This document shows, piece after piece, positions 20,859-32,370 of a stretch of 64,000 nucleotides of DNA (position 1 is its first letter; the number at the start of each line of letters is the position of its first letter). Origin of the DNA: Globodera rostochiensis (taxonomy: Eukaryota; Nematoda; Chromadorea; Rhabditida; Heteroderidae). The notes beneath the pieces were generated by a model that had not been told where the DNA came from, did no database searches, and saw nothing but the letters and a program-made list of their open reading frames with translations. The DNA is taken from NCBI GenBank assembly GCA_018350325.1, contig JAEVLN010000034.1, positions 518,383 to 582,382 on the forward strand. The letters are read 5' to 3'. The position numbers and the translations under genes were made by a program.

Positions 20859-23298
20859 ACAAATGGCGTCGTTTTGGGTCGGTCACATATCATCCACTCA
20901 CTTAGGTATGCGAATTTACAACAAAAAAAATTGTCACGCATTTTGATGTGATTAATAGAGATTTCATTTTTTTGAATTTTCAGGTTTAACCCCCTTTTTT
21001 GCGAACAGGGTTGACATAAGAAGCCCGGCGAAAAATTTTAGAATTAGAGCAACTTTTGGTACTTTTCCGTTTGGGGGCCGCACATTCTAATTTTTAAAAA
21101 AGGCAACAAAAAGCTAAATTCTGAGAGTTATCCGGGGGGTTATCAGTAGTGTTCGGTTGGTACGGGAAAGTACCGACGCTTTTTCGGTATTCAGGTTTCG
21201 GTACTTTACCGAAAATCCGGTATCAAAAATTGGCCGGGCCCGGACTTTGTCAAAAAATTTAAACGCACCTCCAATAATTGGCCAGAATTTGTTTGGCCCT
21301 GTTGACCAGCAGCCGTCCCCAATTCTTCGCCGCCCTTTTCCGCCACTTCAAAAGTGCCGCCGTTTCCCGTCACTTCAAAAGTGCCGCCGTTTCCCGCCAC
21401 TTCAAAAGTGCCGCCGCCACGCTCGGCCGCCAAAATGTCCACAAACTCGAAACTGGCTTCCAAAATCGGCGAATCCATCGAATTCGGCAAGTAAAAAGCA
21501 AATTCTTTAGAAGGCACAAATTAACAAAAGTGCCCAACAAATGTTCTGAAAACTTTTTTCAAAGAAGCAGACCAATTTATAATGATAAAAAAGATAAATA
21601 AATACAAATTCACAAAGAATTAATAATGATTTTTATAAATGTTGACTTATAAATGGAGAGGACGCGGACGACAACATTCAGTGAGGGCAATTTCTCATAT
21701 AATCTCATAAATTTGAGTCTTTTATTTGCTCCCAGCAAAATATTTGCTCAAAAAATGTGGGAAATGGATGACTAAGTCTGTCGATTAACCGAAATTTTTC
21801 GGTTAATCGAACCGAAGTTTTCGGTTTTCCTGACCAAATGTCCGGAAACTCCATTTCCCAGACGATTTTTATAGGGGGTGCATTTTCACTTTTTGTTAGA
21901 GTAGGTCGGGACCGGGATCCCGACCGGGACCGGTCGGGAAATACCCGGTTTTTGAAATTCCGACCCCGATTCCGGTCCCGGTTTTTGAAAAATCGGAATC
22001 CCGGATCCCGTCCCGGTCGGACCGGGACTAACCGGGAAAAAAGTACACCCCCTAAGGATGTGATTTTGAGCGCGGAAATTTGTTTTGCTTGTGGTGTAGT
22101 GGTGAGTGGTTTCGGCATTTGAATAATTATGCATTTTTAGAAGAGAACATTTTTTGATCTTTAAATGTGCACCTCGTCATCCCCGTAAACCCGGCACGGA
22201 ATCCAAACCCCGGAAAATGCCCGGTTTCCAAGCCAAAACGCCAGCCACTGCTGAACCAGATCAGAATCTGATCACTAGGCTCGGATTTATATGCACATAA
22301 AATTTTGAAATGTGCGCATAAATCTGACTGCACCTGCTCCGCTAGCCATGGTGCGTCGATCCTCTCATCAAGCCGTGTCCGATTGACCTCCCCAAATGAA
22401 TTAATTCACCGACCTTGCCTGACATCACCAGAAGCAACTTGCTTTTGAGTTTTTTTCGTGTTTTTCGTGTCCAGGAGTCAGGTTCGGTGAAGAATGTCTC
22501 TCCTCTGCTCGGGCAGCCTCGTTGCCTTTAAAGCGAGAGTTGTTTACCCTATCTCATCGGCTGCTACGGAATAAGTCAGTGCCCAAAAAGCCCTCAAAAT
22601 TTTATTTTATTATTTTTTTCTGATCATTTTTTCATCCTTCCGCGATGCATTTTTTGGACCATTTTCATTCAAAATTTTTCGGCGGCGCCTATGGGTACCT
22701 CCGATTCGACCCACCCCCTCCATGAAAAATCCTGCCGATTTTTGTAAATTTCCGGATTTTTTTTGCCAAAAGCCGAAATCTTGATTTCGTAACCAAAAAT
22801 GTCCAGATGAAAAAAAATACAATTTCTTAGTCGCCAACAAGGTGTTTTTAGTGTTATTCGTAGGCGTAGAATCCTAATCTGATTTTCTTTTCAAAGTTGC
22901 AAACCTTTGACCCAAATTCGAACAATTTTTGCAAAAACTCAACTTTGATAACGGTAAAAAACGAATTGTTGCTCCGGACCCAAAAAACCCAAAATTTTCA
23001 TTTTACTATTTTTCTGATCATTTTTTCACCCTTCCGCGATGCATTTTAAGTCCGGAATCCTGAATTAACGGTAAAAACGATTCGTTGCTTACTTCCCTTA
23101 ATTGTTCGAATTTAGGATCAGGGGATTGGAATCGGATCAAAGGACACATGCTAAAACGGACACAGATTGGAGACTACGCACGAAATTGTACCAAAATTTT
23201 GTTTGACCGAGACTATACTGCTTAAAAAAATTGCTTTCTCTGCAAAGACCCAAAACCCTATTTAAGATTCTAAAAACAAAACAAAAAATTAAACCGAC
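20859..23298. other. Repeat-rich intergenic stretch
   Basis: Holds 21150-21250 text alternating CGGTAC and GTACCG, a short 27-bp tandem repeat encoding nothing obvious (CCACTTCAAAAGTGCCGCCG, about three copies at 21340-21420), a GGGACCGGGATCCCGACCGG inverted-repeat block at 21895-22040 related to the 24484 element, and two copies of TTTCTGATCATTTTTTCACC at 22610-22660 and 23005-23050. The GC hairpin motif is near 22681. No gene is supported. Confidence 0.4.
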
Positions 23299-23439
23299 TC
23301 GGGTAAACGTCTGCGCGCAATCTTTGTTCAGCCAACTGGAACACGTGTGAGATAATTCGTGAATGGCGACCTTGGCATCCAACTGCAGGTTTTTTCGCGA
23401 AGCCTCCCTCAATTGTTGGAAAATCTGCGTCTTTTGCGC
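23299..23439 (-). CDS. Possible single exon, unrecognised
   Basis: On the minus strand, after acceptor CTCGTAATAG, the frame reads AQKTQIFQQLREASRKNLQL, DAKVAIHELSHTCSSWLNKD, CAQTFTR up to a weak GT donor. Amino-acid composition is protein-like (amphipathic helix, then Cys/Trp). No neighbouring exon joins it convincingly, so it may be a gene fragment. Confidence 0.3.
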
Positions 23440-24328
23440 CTATTACGAGTCGATCGAGGCATGTAGCGGCGCTAACAGGAAGGTGAACGGAGAATTGTCT
23501 TTTCAGCTAAAAAATTTTTTTTACAAATTATTGAGCATTTTGATGATTTTTTATGTACTAACTTCTAGACTCGGATTTTTAGGGACTAAAATACGTGTAT
23601 AGAGGCATACATATAATAGCGACTAATAACCCACAAAATAGGGACTAAAAACGCCCAAAATTGGGAGAGAACCCGCCCAAAAAAGTTGTAAACGGTTCTA
23701 GTAGAATGTATTACTCGTCCCAAAGACTTTACACGTCTTAATACATCCTTGTGGCTAAGAGCCGCATTTCCCGTGGTCTATCTAAACTGCATTTTAGCCA
23801 AAAATCTTTCGAGACGCGTTAAATTCATGGGACGGTAAGTCAACTAGAACCTTAAAAACAACAAAAATTGCGAATTAGGAAAATTTTCAAAAGCTCAAAA
23901 TAGTGATTTATAGGGGCTAAAAAGTCTATCTAATTCAAACACTTTTTGAAATGAATGCTATTTTTTGGGCTTCTCTCGGCAAGAGTCGTTCACAACAAAA
24001 CAAAAAGTTTAAAATCTAAAAATCCACGCTTTATGGTTTCCATTTTTGCTACTTTTTTGTATGACTTTTGAACAATTTGTTTCCGCTTGCGTGGATGAAA
24101 TGTTTGGCGTACCGTCACTCAGACATTAAACAATTTAAACAATTCTGAACTTTTCAATATCCATTTTTTTAATTTGAATGTTTTCAGCCGCTAATGAACA
24201 TCAGTTGCCGCCCGCCGTGCCAGCTTTTTGATTTTTTGTATTTGGCATAGTCGGGATTTTGTTTTTGATCAACTTTGAAACCAGGAGAACAGAGCGTGTT
24301 TAATTGAATTTTTGGTTGCAAATCACTT

Positions 24329-24886
24329 ACCGTATATACCCTTTTAATTACCCATGGGTAATTATTTTTCAACCCAGTGGGTAATTATTAGAAGGGTGAG
24401 TACTTATTAGAGGGTGGGTAGTTATTTTTCAACTTGTTTGGCGATTCTATGTTTATCTATCACGAAAATTCTTCACTTTTTCCTAGAGTTGGCCGGGTTC
24501 GGGATTTTTGGTAAAAACCGGGATCGGGATTGACTGGGACCACGAAAGCCGGGATCGGGATCAGCATGTTGATCGGGACCGGGATCGGGATTTCGACTTT
24601 TCAAAAACCGGGATCAAGATTCCAAAAACCGGGATAATCTTGCCAGACCGATCCCGACCGGGATCCCGGCCAACTCTACTTTTTCCACACAATTTCCATA
24701 CTTAGGTAAGCTGGCGAAAAAGGCGATAAAATTGGATTCAAAATGTTAAAAATAGCGATTACATATTGGACAGTGGGTAATTATTAAAGGGTGGGTAGTT
24801 ATTAGAGGGTGGGTAATTATTTTTCAACTCCCTCCTAGAGTAGGTAATTATTAGAGGGTGGGTAAATTAAAAGAGCATATACCGGT
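24329..24886. mobile_element. Older element with GGGTAATTATT repeats, host of a nested MITE
   Basis: The left end ACCGTATATACCCTTTTAAT with TACCC is an imperfect mirror of the right end GGGTAAATTAAAAGAGCATA with TACCGGT. Between them both flanks repeat TGGGTAATTATTAGAGGGTG and TATTTTTCAAC. The 195-bp MITE at 24484-24678 interrupts it, so this element is older. Confidence 0.55.
24484..24678. mobile_element. hAT-like MITE, 195 bp, target duplication CTTTTTCC
   Basis: Starts TAGAGTTGGCCGGG and ends CCCGGCCAACTCTA. CTTTTTCC flanks it at 24476-24483 and 24679-24686. The interior is a run of CCGGGATCGGGAT-type phrases. A truncated relative (TAGAGTTGGACCGGGACCCC) lies near 32787 and similar text at 21895-22040. 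Confidence 0.88.
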
Positions 24887-25101
24887 GCGCAACCCTGGGC
24901 CCAAAACATCGATTATTCACTCTCGCGTTCCTTTGCCTGCTGTGCTTCAACGACCCACGCCCAAAAAAAACACTCAAATTTTGCAATTATGACAAAAAAC
25001 TTAATTTCTATACTTTTTTATTCGGCCTCTAGTCTCTTTTTTAGTAATTTTCAAATTTTTTTAATATTTTGAATAAAAATAGTAAATTTGGTTTTAATTA
25101 G

Positions 25102-25766
25102 TAGGGCCCGGATTTATATTGACTAAAAAACGCGAAATATTGACTTAAAATATTGACCAAAAAACCCCAAAATGTTGACGAAAAACCTCAAAAAGTTCCA
25201 AAATATTGACTAAAAATGACCAAATCCAGTCAAATTTTGCGTAAAAACCTTCAAAAGTTGTCATTTTTTATTAATTTTCCTCTTACAATTATAAATATAA
25301 TATTTTCACATGTTTTAGAAATTTTTATAAAAAATATAAATAAAAAAATTTTAGGGAGAATGTCGATCTTTGGGGGTGCATTTTTGGTCCAAGAAAAAGT
25401 CATTTTTAGGGGTGCATTTTTGGTTTGAAATTTTTTTTAATTTATAGGGTCAAATTTTGTCGTTTTTATTGCGTTTTTTGAAGAACTTTTGGGAAAAAGT
25501 GCCTGAAATATTGAATTTCTTCAAAAATTTTTCGTAAAAATGCCTAAAAATTGCATTTTTCTCAAGAAAAATGCCTAAAATATTGATTTATTACGGAAAA
25601 ATGGCAAAATATTGATTTATTCTCAAAAAAGCCAAAATATTGATTTATATTGACTAAAAAGTCGCTCTAATTGTAAAATTTTTCGAAGTGAATGCTATTT
25701 CTGGGCTTCTCTTACGATTCCCTATTCTACAAAAAAATAGGTTAAAACCTGAAAATCCGGGCCCTA
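25102..25766. mobile_element. hAT-like MITE, 665 bp, target duplication TTAATTAG
   Basis: TAGGGCCCGGATTT... and its mirror AAATCCGGGCCCTA form the ends. TTAATTAG is repeated at 25094-25101 and 25767-25774. The interior has GGGAGAATGTCGATCTTTGG and GTCCAAGAAAAAGTCATTTT, the core found in partial copies at 6731, 56479, 61941 and 63554. Confidence 0.9.
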
Positions 25767-25819
25767 TTAATTAGAGTACAAAATTCAACAAAAACGCATT
25801 CAAAAATTTACCGCGTTTT

Positions 25820-26119
25820 ATGTCATTTTTTTTTGTGGATAGTGTGGGCGGTGAAGACGAAACATCGCCGGCAGGGACGAACCCCAACTCGCTACTCCGT
25901 GTGTTAAATAGAGAAATGCAGAAAAGCGACATAGTGTTAGTCTATAAGAGAGCAGAGAAAAAAAGGACGAGTTGGGTTTTTACGCGCCAGCATCAGGCAT
26001 CGGCCTACGTCCTGCTGTCGGCTCTGTCCATCCACCCATCCCCCCCCTCCCCCCCCCCACAAATCGCCATTTTCTGGGTCGGCGTTTTGCCCAACACATT
26101 CAAAATGAATGCAAAGTGA
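25820..26119 (+). CDS. Possible 99-residue ORF, unrecognised
   Basis: ATG at 25820 to TGA at 26117-26119. After a hydrophobic start, it reads GGEDETSPAGTNPNSLLRVL, NREMQKSDIVLVYKRAEKKR and TSWVFTRQHQASAYVLLSAL, then a proline stretch encoded by a C-tract. The middle looks like real protein, but the C-tract tail and the absence of splice partners argue for a fragment. Function unknown. Confidence 0.28.
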   Translation: MSFFFVDSVGGEDETSPAGTNPNSLLRVLNREMQKSDIVLVYKRAEKKRTSWVFTRQHQASAYVLLSALSIHPSPPSPPPQIAIFWVGVLPNTFKMNAK

Positions 26120-26267
26120 CCTCTCTTCTTGTGCGCTTTCTTAGGCATACTAACTTTTTCATTGCTTTACTTAATATTCCCAATTGTGATTTTTTTAAAT
26201 CAACTCGTTTTTAAAGTCTGAATCTTTATAAAATAAAAAGTATTTTTTAAAAGAGATGGTACATAAT

Positions 26268-27028
26268 CAGGGCTCGGATATCTGCGGATTTTTCCTCATT
26301 CTGTGGTTTTTGAAAAGGCCAATGAGGATTTTTTTTTGAAATGCGGATTTGCGGATTTTTGTGGTCTTTTGAGTTTCTTGTGGACTTTTTGTGGTTTTTT
26401 GGAAAAATTGACCAATAAAAAGCATTTTTCTTAACAAATATCGTTAAAATCTTTAAAAAAATTTTCCCGGCGGCGCCTATCGGTGCCGCCGGACTTCTTT
26501 CATTGCTAACAAGCTTCTAAAAATGTCATATTTTTAAAATTTAGCTGCAAATCTCTTAACCGGGCTCCGAAATCTGAGGTTTTAGCCCTATTTTGTGGTT
26601 TTTTTGGAAGGACAATAAGGCAAAATTTTCAAAAATGAGGTTTTTTGTGGTTTTTGAAAAGTTCGGGAGGTTTTTTTTAATGCAAAAAAGCATCACATTC
26701 TTTCAAATTTTGGTTGCATATCTCATAACAAAATTGAGTCAAAGACTCAAAAATTTCTCGGCGGCGCCTATCGGCACCGCCGACCCCCCTCCCTTTTTCC
26801 AAAAACTTTTTGAAAAATCGCGGGCAAAAAAATTATGTAAAATAACTTATTTGTGACAGAAATTTGCTCAAATCAATTTTAGTACCAATAAATATAACGA
26901 ATGAAGCGAAGTTAACATAATTTTTGGGTTCAAAATGAAGAAATGACGAATTTGCGGATTTTTGATATCAAATGATGATTTTTTAATGCTCCGATGCGGA
27001 TTTTAAAAATTTTGAGATCCGAGCCCTG
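26268..27028. mobile_element. hAT-like MITE, 761 bp, target duplication TACATAAT
   Basis: Starts CAGGGCTCGGAT and ends ATCCGAGCCCTG. TACATAAT flanks it at 26260-26267 and 27029-27036. The interior is made of TGCGGATTTTT phrases and holds two copies of the GC hairpin motif (near 26466 and 26759). It has no transposase. Confidence 0.9.
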
Positions 27029-27036
27029 TACATAAT

Positions 27037-27714
27037 ACTGTTTTTAGGCTCGATGTAATTTTTTGTGCTGTTTTCTGAGTCTCAGAGGGTTTTCATCCCA
27101 ACGAATATTTGTGAAGCGAATAGTGACTTAAAATGATGCTAGATCAAAATGCCAACTGGGCCAAAAATGGTCCAATGCCAGCGGGAAAATTTTCTAATTG
27201 CCATACTTATATGCTAAAATATTTATCCAATGGCGCTGCTATTTTTGGTAGAGATTTTACTTTTTGAAATTGTGCTGAACATTTTTAACCTTTTTCCTAA
27301 AAATTTTCACCTGTTCTCTTGACATTCTCACCTTTTGGTCAAATATCTCTGCCCCACTTCTACGCGCATTTCTTTTATTCTCTTTCTCTCACGAGGGGAA
27401 CATTAATGCAACAAAATCGATTTTTGAAACAATTATTTTTAAAAATACTCGAATTCGGGGGTTCAGCATTTAGAATTAGGCAAAAATGAGGTCAGATTCG
27501 GATTCTACGCCCCCGAATACCTCTAGAAGCACCCTTTTCCCGACTTTAAAAAATTGTTTTATGTGTTTTTTCAAGAAGGGTGGGTCATATCGTTCACCCC
27601 CAAATATTCACATTTACTTAAAGAGTGCCCGGTATGTCAAACATGGACTGCAACATTTTCGTTGCTCCCTAACCTTGGATTTTCCCGCTGTTGTCGTTGT
27701 TGAATAGTCTTTAG
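27037..27714. other. Intergenic; dispersed repeat fragment
   Basis: Around 27470-27600 a fragment of the CTACGCCCCCGAATACC inverted-repeat family is seen (GGTCAGATTCGGATTCTACG). The rest is AT-rich with no supported gene. Confidence 0.4.
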
Positions 27715-27900
27715 TCAATCAGTTTCTCCAACAAATGGCTTTGTCCCCCGAGGGGCTGCGCTTTATTTAAGTTCTACACTCTTCCATTATTCGCATTTAA
27801 ACCATTTAAAATTGTGTTTCCGATTTGACGTGATTATCCGATTTTTTTTACCAAATTACCATAAGAAAATCTGATTTTTAATCTTAATCGACATCCGAAA
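27715..27900 (+). promoter_or_regulatory. Conserved 5' flank shared with the duplicate gene
   Basis: Nearly the same sequence stands before the paralogue at about 33758-33944: TAGTCAATCAGTTT, CAACAAATGGCTTTGTCCCC, GCGCTTTATTTAAG, ATTTAAACCATTTAAAATTG and AATCTTAATCGACATCC just before the ATG. TTTATTTAAG is a TATA-like candidate. The duplication explains the similarity, so it does not by itself prove function. Confidence 0.4.
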
Positions 27901-29375
27901 ATGAGTTCCCAGCCGAGTTTCCCCCCGATTTCCCAAGAGATGGCGCGCAAGAATTGTCTTGATGTTCTTGACCAACTTAGGACCTACATGAAAACCAAGG
28001 TGGACCGTGGGGGGGGGGATGTTACCCATGCGCCTAATTAATAAAATATTTATATTTAAGAACGCGAACGCCATCAAACACATCGGCGAGATTCTCACCG
28101 AATTGGGTTTGGACCACATTACGCCAGCGTTCATAAAATGTGTTGAGTAAGTTTGGTATATAAATTAGAATAATAGTGTTTTTGGGCTGGGGTTTATGGG
28201 GTTGAATGATTTTTTTTGAGGTTAAATTGATTTTATTTATTTCGAAGTCAGAGTAGTTTTGTGGGTTCTATAATGGATTTTGAAAGATTTTTTTTTTGAG
28301 ACTAAATTGGTTTTATTTTGAATTTCGAAGTCAGAGTAGTTTTGTGTGTTCTATAATGGGGTTTGAAAGATTTTTTTTGAGATTAAATTGATTTTATTTT
28401 GAATTTCGATCTGGTGTTTGATTGGGCTTAGGGTTCAAAATCAGTCGAAAGGAGATCAGATCCGGCTCTACGGGCCCCAGAAACTATAAAACACTTTTCG
28501 AAGGCTCACTGCTTTCAGAAACCCTAATTTAAAAATTTCGAGTCAAAAGCTGACTAATTAATATTCAGACAGAAGTCAATTTGTCAGAACTGCGGGAACC
28601 AGGTCGTCAATCCCGACCAACTTTGCTGCTGCCCGGATTCCACTGAAAGATGCCATTGCACCGGGTAAAAAAACAAAATTATTCATTTTTATTTGTGACA
28701 TATATTTTTTATTTTAAATTTAAAATTTATTTTCTAGTAGCTGCTGCGACAAACGCAAGATCGTTGCTGGTGGCTGGCCGATGTTCAACAATGCTTCGGG
28801 TGTCCATCACCAGCAGGAGCCCGTGTTCCCCAAATTCGGCGAGGTGCTGACGATGACCAAATGTGAGGGATTGGCCGAAATGATGGAGCAACTGACTGTA
28901 AATGTTGCTGCACATGGCGGACTTTTACAAGGCAAGTTCATGAAAATATTTCAATTTTGTCGTATAAATTTACATTTTACTCTTTTTCTTAGGAGAAAAC
29001 AACGACTTGTTGACCAGCATCAATAAGGAACTCGCGGATGCTGGATTGAACAACATGATGGACGCTTTCAACAGGGTCGGGGGTGTTCAATGAAATTTCA
29101 ATTTTAGGGGGGGGGCCGACATTTTAAATTCCTAATTCGAAAGTGGCATCCAATTTGACACGCTGGACCCTGCAAAAAAAAAAAAATTTTGGAGGGCCCA
29201 ATTTCTGAGATTTTGGTGATTTTAGGCGTTGGACTCGAAGTGCATGTGCAAAATGTGCAAGAAACAGCTGGAGTTGAACGACATTTGCTACTGCGATGAT
29301 GCCAAGATCAAGTGCCATTGTAACTCGCGCACTTGTTGCACTGTGACTTTGAAGGAAGACGGCAAATCCACTTGA
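27901..29375 (+). CDS. Protein with two tandem helix-plus-cysteine modules, 234 residues, six exons
   Basis: Exons 27901-27999, 28061-28146, 28569-28664, 28741-28931, 28993-29075 and 29226-29375 join with matching phases. Intron 4 appears to use a GC donor (GCAAGT). Residues 1-33 begin MSSQPSFPPISQEMARKNCL. Module 1 is a helix (NAIKHIGEILTELGLDHITP) followed by CQNCGNQ, CCCPDSTERCHC and CC. Module 2 repeats this plan: LLTSINKELADAGLNNMMDA, then CKMCKKQLELNDICYCDDAK and CHCNSRTCC. The shared pattern, CxxC then CxC about ten residues on, then CxC and a final CC, suggests metal binding. No signal peptide or membrane helix. I do not recognise the family. A broken copy lies at 33945. Confidence 0.8.
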
Positions 29376-29700
29376 TCGCAGTGTTCATTGAGACCATTCG
29401 TGGCATTTATTCGAATTAATTTCGTTAAATTTGGCCTTTGATTCTATGACTTAAAATAAAATTGCTCTTATTGTTTTTAATTATTATAGTCCTATATTAT
29501 AAAGTTGAATGTTTGTAACGTTTTTTGAGTTTTGTGAGACGTTGCGCCAAGAGGTGAGCGCGCAGCGCTGTTCAGCGGCGTGGGAGTGAGAGAAATTCCC
29601 GAATGTAAAATTCTTTTTTTCAATGAAACTTAATGTTTTAAATACACTTTTTATTAAATTAAAGGCAAAATAATTTTATTTAAAATCTTTTTAACAAAGT
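29376..29700. other. 3' UTR and spacer
   Basis: GTGTTCATTGAGACCATTCG and TTCGAATTAATTTCGTTAAA follow the stop and are repeated after the duplicate gene near 35739. AATAAAATTGCTCTTATTG near 29455 is a polyadenylation candidate. No gene seen in the remainder. Confidence 0.5.
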
Positions 29701-32370
29701 CCATAGTGAAAAACAGGTGCAAAAATACGAAATGAACGGAAGGGAAGTAAGGGAAAGAAAGAAATGAGAAAAAACAGAAAAATGCCAAAAGGGAAATGCC
29801 GCGGTGAAAAGTGCCAAAACAAAAAGTGCCAAAGGGGAAAAATGCCACCAAAAGAAAAATGCCACCGGGAGAAGATGCCATAGGAGAAAATGACAAAAGG
29901 TAAAAGTGCCAAAACAAAAAAGAGCCAAAAAAGAAAATGCCAAAAGGGAAAATGCCACGAAGAAAAGTGCCAAAAGGGAAAATGCCACGAAGCGAGAAAA
30001 ATGCCAAAAGGAGGACAATGCCAAAAATGACACGGGGGAAAAATGCCAAAAGGTAAAATGCCAAGAATGAAAAGCAGGGCTGGCACTTTTAGGCACTAAA
30101 AATTGCAAAATAGGCGCCTAAATAGGCACAAAAATCCTCAAATAGGCACAAAAATAGGCAAATAAAATTTTTTACCGAAGGTTTTAACGAAAAAAAAGAA
30201 GAAAAAATAAGCGATCATTTCTGCTTATTGCAGTTACAAATCAAAATTTTTTTGATATGAGATTTTTTACAAAGTTCTAAAATATGGCAAAATTATGGCA
30301 CGTGTGGAAATATGGCAAAAAATATGGCAAATTTCCAAAATTATCGCATTTGCCATAAAAATAGGGCATGCTGAGTCCCCGGAGTAGAAGTCCCCAATAA
30401 TTGCTCTGACTTGATCAAAATTTAGCTTTTGCCTTTATTTTTGACATTTTTTGCAAAATATCTTAAAATCCTGAAAAAAGTAGCCAAAAATGTCAAAATA
30501 GGCATGAAATAGGCACAAAAATGTCGAAATAGGCATAAATAGGCATTATAAAGTCCACTCTAGAAGTTCCAAATAAAGCTAAAAACATGTTTTTCGTGCT
30601 TAACTCACTGGGCTAAGTTCGCAGAAAAAATAGGCATTTGCCTAAAAGTGCCAGCCCTGATGAAAAGTGCATAAAAGAAAATACCTAAAAGGGCAAAATG
30701 CCACCAGGAGAAAATGCAAAAAGGGAAAAATGCCAAAAGGGAAAAGTGCCTAGATGGAGGCAAAGGGAGAAAATGCAAAAAGGGAAAAATGCCAAAAGGG
30801 AAAAGTGCCTAGATGGAGGCAAAGGGAGAAAATGCAAAAAGGGAAAAATGCCAAAAGGAAAAAGCCACGGGGAAAAAATGCCAAAACAGAAAGGCCAAGC
30901 GGGAAAAATGCCAAAAGGAAAATGCCATGGGGAAAAAATGCCAAAAGGAATAAATGCTAAAAAAAGAACATGCTAAGGGGGAAAAATGCCAAAAGGGCCA
31001 TGAAGAAAATTGCCAAACCAAAAATGCCCCAAGGGGGACAATGTCAAAAAGTAAACGTGCCAAGAGGGAAGCAAATGGGGAAAATGGCATAAGGGAAAAA
31101 AGCCACGGAGAAAGTGCCAAAACAGAAAAGGCCAAGCGGGAAAAATGCCAAAAGGGAAAATGCCACGAAGAAAAGTGCCAAAACAAAAATCCCAAGCGAG
31201 AAAAAGGCCAAAAGGAGGACAATGCCAAAAATGACACGGGGGAAAAAAGCCAAAAGGTAAAAGTGCCAAGAGGGAAGCAAAGAAAAAAAATGCCAAAGGG
31301 AAAAAGCCACGGAGAAAATTGCCAAACCAAAAATGCCCCAAGGGGGACAATGCCAAAAGGTAGACGTGCCAAGAGGGAAGCAAAGGGGGAAAATGGCATA
31401 AGGGAGAAAAGCAAAAAGCCAAAAGGTAAAAGTGCCAAGAGGGAAGCAAAGGGGAAAAATGCCAAAAGGGAAATGGCACGGAGAAAAGAACAGTGCCGAG
31501 AGGGAAAAGTGCCTAAAGGGGAAAAAGGTAAAAAGGGAGAAAATGTCAAGAGAGAACAGTGCCAAAAGGGAAAATGTCCAAATGGAAAAGTGCGTGCCAA
31601 GTAGGAAAATGCCAAGCGGCAAAAGTGCCAAAAGGCAAAATGTCAAAAGGGAAAAGTGGCTAAAGGGAAAAAGGTAAAAAGAGAGAAAATGCCAAGAGGA
31701 AAGTGCGTGCCAAGTGGAAAAATACCAAGCGGCAAAAGTGCCAAAAGGTGAAATGCCACGGGGAAAAAGCCAAAAGCGGGGAAAAATGCCACTAGGGAAA
31801 AGCCAAAAGCATGGAAAAAGAGAGAAAATGCCAAGAGGAAACTGTGCCAAGAAAGAAAGTGCCGAAAGGGAAAAGCAAGAGGAAAAAGTGCCATAAGATG
31901 AAAATGTCAAGGGACAAATTGCCAAAAGGTGAAATGCCATGGTGGAAAAGCCAAATGCAGGGAAAAGTTCCAAGCGAGAAAAATGCCAAAAGGGAAAAAG
32001 AGAGAAAATGCCAAGAGGAAAGTGCGTGCCAAGTGGAAAAATGCCAAGCGGCAAAAGTGCCAAAAGGTGAAATGCCACGGGGAAAAAGCCAAAAGCGGGG
32101 AAAATCCTAAAGGGGGAAGCAAAAGAGGAAAAGTTTCAGAAGGGAAAATCAAAGGGAAAAGTGCCAAAAGTGAAAATGCCACTAGGAAAAAGCCAAAAGC
32201 GGGGAAAGTAAAAGGGGAAAGTGCCAAAAGGGGAAAAGTGAGATGGGGGAATGTGCCATAAGTGGGTAAAGCTAAAAGTTGAAAATGTCAAAAGGTTAAA
32301 ACGCCAAGAGGAAAAAGTGCCAAAAAGGGAAAATGTTAAAAGAAGAAAATTCCAATGATAAAAAGTTTTG
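29701..32370. repeat. 2.6 kb degenerate purine-rich minisatellite (AAAAGTGCCAAAAGGG family)
   Basis: The whole stretch consists of loosely repeated AAAATGCCAAAAGGG, GAAAAGTGCCAAAA, AATGCCACGGGGAAAA and similar 15-25 base units, with larger duplicated blocks (for example AAATGCCACGGGGAAAAAGC near 31752 and 32071). Long minus-strand ORFs with FPFGIF and WHFS strings are translations of this repeat. It is interrupted cleanly by the MITE at 30075-30659. Confidence 0.9.
30075..30659. mobile_element. hAT-like MITE, 585 bp, inserted in the minisatellite; target duplication ATGAAAAG
   Basis: CAGGGCTGGCACTTTTAGGC at the start mirrors GCCTAAAAGTGCCAGCCCTG at the end, a perfect 20-bp inverted repeat. 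ATGAAAAG, part of the surrounding minisatellite, occurs at 30067-30074 and 30660-30667. Inside, 30276-30375 carries sequence of another MITE type (GCATTTGCCATAAAAATAGG), a nested fragment. Confidence 0.92.

Noticed and set aside
21705..22134. ORFs rich in Arg, Asp and Gly (RDRDPDRDRS)
   Set aside because: They translate GGGACCGGGATCC inverted-repeat text related to the 24484 MITE.
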